DNA of 7,562 nt from an uncultured Peptococcaceae bacterium (lineage in GTDB: Bacteria > Bacillota > Peptococcia > Peptococcales > Peptococcaceae). Each line of letters begins with the position of its first letter. The first letter of the stretch is position 1. Position numbers and translations under genes: made by a program. The stretch covers positions 1 to 7,562 of the forward strand of contig CAMFFG010000053.1 in NCBI GenBank assembly GCA_945949655.1. Direction: 5' to 3'. A model generated the notes under the pieces. It was not told the origin of the DNA and searched no databases. It worked only from the letters and a program-made list of their open reading frames with translations. Positions 5,880-7,562 of the stretch are shown in pieces.

Positions 5880-7033
5880 TGCATAACCGCCTTCACATAT
5901 TCCAGATAACTATTGTAATTCCGTTTTACTTCGTCCAGATTATCGCCGCCGAATTTTTCCAGGAAGCTTTCCAGTATGGTCCAAGCCACCGCATTCTGCA
6001 TCACGATGGCAGCAGCGGGAACAGCGCAGGCATCGGACCGTTCCACTGAGGCCAGCCCTTCCTGATGGGTCAGAAAATCAGCACTGTGCAGCGGCTGATA
6101 CAGTGTGGGAATGGGTTTCATGGCACCGCGAACCACAACAGCCTCCCCGTTGGTCATGCTGCCTTCCAGTCCGCCGCAGCGATTGGTTTTGTGATAAAAG
6201 CCTCTGCCCGCTTCATAGAATATCTCATCATGGGCCTGAGAGCCAGGCACTGTGGCAGCCTGAAAGCCCAGACCGATCTCCACGCCTTTGAAGGCCTGAA
6301 TACTCATGACAGCCTGCGCCAGTCTGCCATCCAGCTTGCGGTCATAATGCACATAGGAGCCGATACCCATCGGCAACCCCTGCACCACAACCTCTACCAC
6401 ACCGCCCAGCGTATCACCCTGCTCTTTCGCTGCATCGATGATCCGGATCATGTCTTTCTCCGCTTCCGCATCGGTGCAGTACACTGGCGTTTCATACAAA
6501 GCATCGTTCAGGCGATCGTAATCTGGCAGGGCCTCCACCAAACCAATGCTGACCACATGGCTCCACAGTGCAACGCCAAACTGCTGCAACACATTCTGGG
6601 CCAGCGCACCCACTGCTACCCGGATGGCTGTTTCACGGGCACTGGCCCGTTCCAGAATATTGCGCAGATCCTGATGATTGTATTTAATGCCGCCTGTCAG
6701 ATCGGCATGACCAGGCCGCGGCAGCGTTACGGTTCTGCGGTCTGTGGCAGCGCCCGGTTCCGCAGACATGATTTCTTCCCAGTTTGCCCAGTCCCGATTA
6801 TGAATCATCAGCGTCACCGGAGAGCCTAACGTTTTGCCGTCCCGCACGCCAGTGATGATTTCCACCTGATCCTTCTCTATTTTCATTCTGCCGCCGCGGC
6901 CGTAACCGCCCTGCCGTCTCGCCAGCTGTCTGTTGATAAATGCCACATCCACCGGGATTCCAGCCGGCAGACCTTCCACAATGGCTACCAGACCTTTGCC
7001 GTGGGATTCCCCCGCTTCCAAATAACGAACCAA
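5876..7033 (-). CDS. aroC: Chorismate synthase (TTG start)
   Basis: The enzyme makes chorismate from EPSP by a trans-1,4-elimination that needs reduced FMN. The 385-residue product shows the N-terminal signature RYLEAGESHGKGL with catalytic His11, RRQGGYGRGGRMKIEKD, RPGHADLTGGIKY with His109, ERASARETAIRVAVG (second signature, from residue 128), NRCGGLEGSMTNGE (third signature) and RSDACAVPAAAIV with the conserved Asp. Length matches the long bacterial class. The start needs care: an in-frame GTG at 7042 is part of the Shine-Dalgarno itself, while the TTG at 7033 lies eight bases after AAGG and gives M-V-RYLEAGESHG, the usual N-terminus of the family. I therefore choose TTG. It lies 86 bases downstream of aroE and overlaps aroK by ATGA. 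No flavin reductase domain is fused, so it is the monofunctional type. Confidence 0.95.
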   Translation of the reverse strand: MVRYLEAGESHGKGLVAIVEGLPAGIPVDVAFINRQLARRQGGYGRGGRMKIEKDQVEIITGVRDGKTLGSPVTLMIHNRDWANWEEIMSAEPGAATDRRTVTLPRPGHADLTGGIKYNHQDLRNILERASARETAIRVAVGALAQNVLQQFGVALWSHVVSIGLVEALPDYDRLNDALYETPVYCTDAEAEKDMIRIIDAAKEQGDTLGGVVEVVVQGLPMGIGSYVHYDRKLDGRLAQAVMSIQAFKGVEIGLGFQAATVPGSQAHDEIFYEAGRGFYHKTNRCGGLEGSMTNGEAVVVRGAMKPIPTLYQPLHSADFLTHQEGLASVERSDACAVPAAAIVMQNAVAWTILESFLEKFGGDNLDEVKRNYNSYLEYVKAVMQ

Positions 7034-7037
7034 TTCT

Positions 7038-7047
7038 ATCACCTTCT
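7038..7047 (-). promoter_or_regulatory. Ribosome binding site that sets the aroC TTG start
   Basis: AGAAGGTGAT (minus strand, 7047 to 7038) is one mismatch from the ideal AGGAGGTGAT. The in-frame GTG lies inside it and so cannot be the start. The next in-frame start codon, TTG at 7033, has ideal spacing. Confidence 0.8.
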
Positions 7048-7119
7048 AAATAAAATCTATCTTTTTTACATTGCTTCCATACATTTTTATCTTCAGACAG
7101 AATGCCACCGGATGCAAAC

Positions 7120-7562
7120 TTAAATTTTCAGCTTTTCGATCAGTTTCTGTTCCATGCCCGCAGTTTCCGGTCGTATTCCTGTCCACGCTTCAAATGCAAG
7201 CACTCCCTGATAAAGAAACATACCCAGACCGGACGCTGTCTGCGCGCCCTGCTGCCGGGCCAGCCTCAACAATTTAGTTTCCAGCGGATTGTATATCAGA
7301 TCCACAACCAGATGCTGTGGTGTTAACGCATCAATACAGACAGGGATCATGCTGTCCACATTGGGCGTCATGCCCAGTGATGTGGTGTTCACCACCGTGC
7401 TGTACTGCGCATACAAAGCCGGGTCCTGCAATGCCTGCATGGCCAGTACTTCCGTTTTTGTATCGCTCAGGCTGGCAATCTGCTCAGCCAGATGCTCGGC
7501 TTTCTCCATGCTGCGATTGGCAATACAGATTTTCGCTGCACCCTGCAGCGCCATAGCCACCG
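7120..7562 (-). CDS. aroE: Shikimate dehydrogenase, C-terminal part (cut by the window edge)
   Basis: The enzyme reduces 3-dehydroshikimate to shikimate with NADPH. The frame is open to the last base, so the catalytic N-terminal domain lies outside the window; the visible 147 or so codons are the nucleotide-binding domain and C-terminal helix. Seen are VAMALQGAAKICIANRSMEK, with the strand ending in NRS that recognises the NADP phosphate, then VVNTTSLGM, the strand VVDLIYNPLET, and SGLGMFLYQGVLAFEAWTG, which closes the substrate pocket with the conserved Gln of YQG. Ending and spacing fit AroE rather than quinate/shikimate paralogue YdiB, though without the N-terminus that is not certain. It is the most upstream visible gene of the aro operon. 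The promoter is outside the window, and no terminator lies in the 86 bases before aroC. Confidence 0.93.
   Translation of the reverse strand, partial: VAMALQGAAKICIANRSMEKAEHLAEQIASLSDTKTEVLAMQALQDPALYAQYSTVVNTTSLGMTPNVDSMIPVCIDALTPQHLVVDLIYNPLETKLLRLARQQGAQTASGLGMFLYQGVLAFEAWTGIRPETAGMEQKLIEKLKI

Noticed and set aside
6065..6829. A 254-codon open frame on the plus strand opposite aroC
   Set aside because: It is antisense to the conserved core of chorismate synthase, and the translated sequence shows no recognisable fold or motif.
7044..7090. A 12-codon reading frame (MYGSNVKKIDFI) in the aroE-aroC gap that might be a leader peptide
   Set aside because: It has no Shine-Dalgarno and no run of Phe, Tyr or Trp codons, and no terminator/antiterminator pair surrounds it.

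Overview
The window looks like ordinary chromosomal DNA of a Bacillota-type bacterium of moderate GC. The reasons are strong purine-rich Shine-Dalgarno sequences (AGGAGG, AGAAGGTGAT), short hairpin-plus-T-run terminators, an AroH-class chorismate mutase of the Bacillus subtilis kind, and a stand-alone YqeY protein. The GC level and gene mix would suit the Negativicutes (Megasphaera/Acidaminococcus relatives), but that placement is a guess and nothing here proves it.

Right half (about 3400 to 7562, all minus strand): a shikimate-pathway operon read from right to left. It runs aroE (shikimate dehydrogenase, cut by the window edge), aroC (chorismate synthase), aroK (shikimate kinase), aroB (3-dehydroquinate synthase), aroH (monofunctional chorismate mutase) and then yqeY. 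aroC/aroK and aroK/aroB overlap by ATGA, aroB/aroH are 11 bases apart, and yqeY follows after 43 bases, so the set is probably one transcript that makes chorismate and commits it to prephenate. DAHP synthase, dehydroquinase, EPSP synthase and the prephenate enzymes are not in the window. A terminator closes the operon after yqeY. A GNAT acetyltransferase gene begins directly after that terminator on the same strand.

Middle (1203 to 2829, plus strand): a small flavodoxin-like protein with a good promoter and terminator, followed by an acyltransferase-3 family membrane protein. The acyltransferase is visibly more AT-rich than its neighbours and has a terminator on each side, which suggests later acquisition. 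It faces the GNAT gene tail to tail.

Left part (15 to 1047, minus strand): a transglutaminase-like protein with an intact Cys-His-Asp triad and, 13 bases downstream, a small three-helix membrane protein with a very basic N-terminus. They are transcribed divergently from the flavodoxin gene.

I found no mobile element, CRISPR array, tRNA, rRNA or clear new system. The points most worth a second look are the two genes (acyltransferase and GNAT) placed immediately after terminators with no room for a promoter, the unusual TTG start of aroC, the BilS-like flavodoxin, the uncharacterised transglutaminase/membrane-protein pair, and the short, altered AroH.
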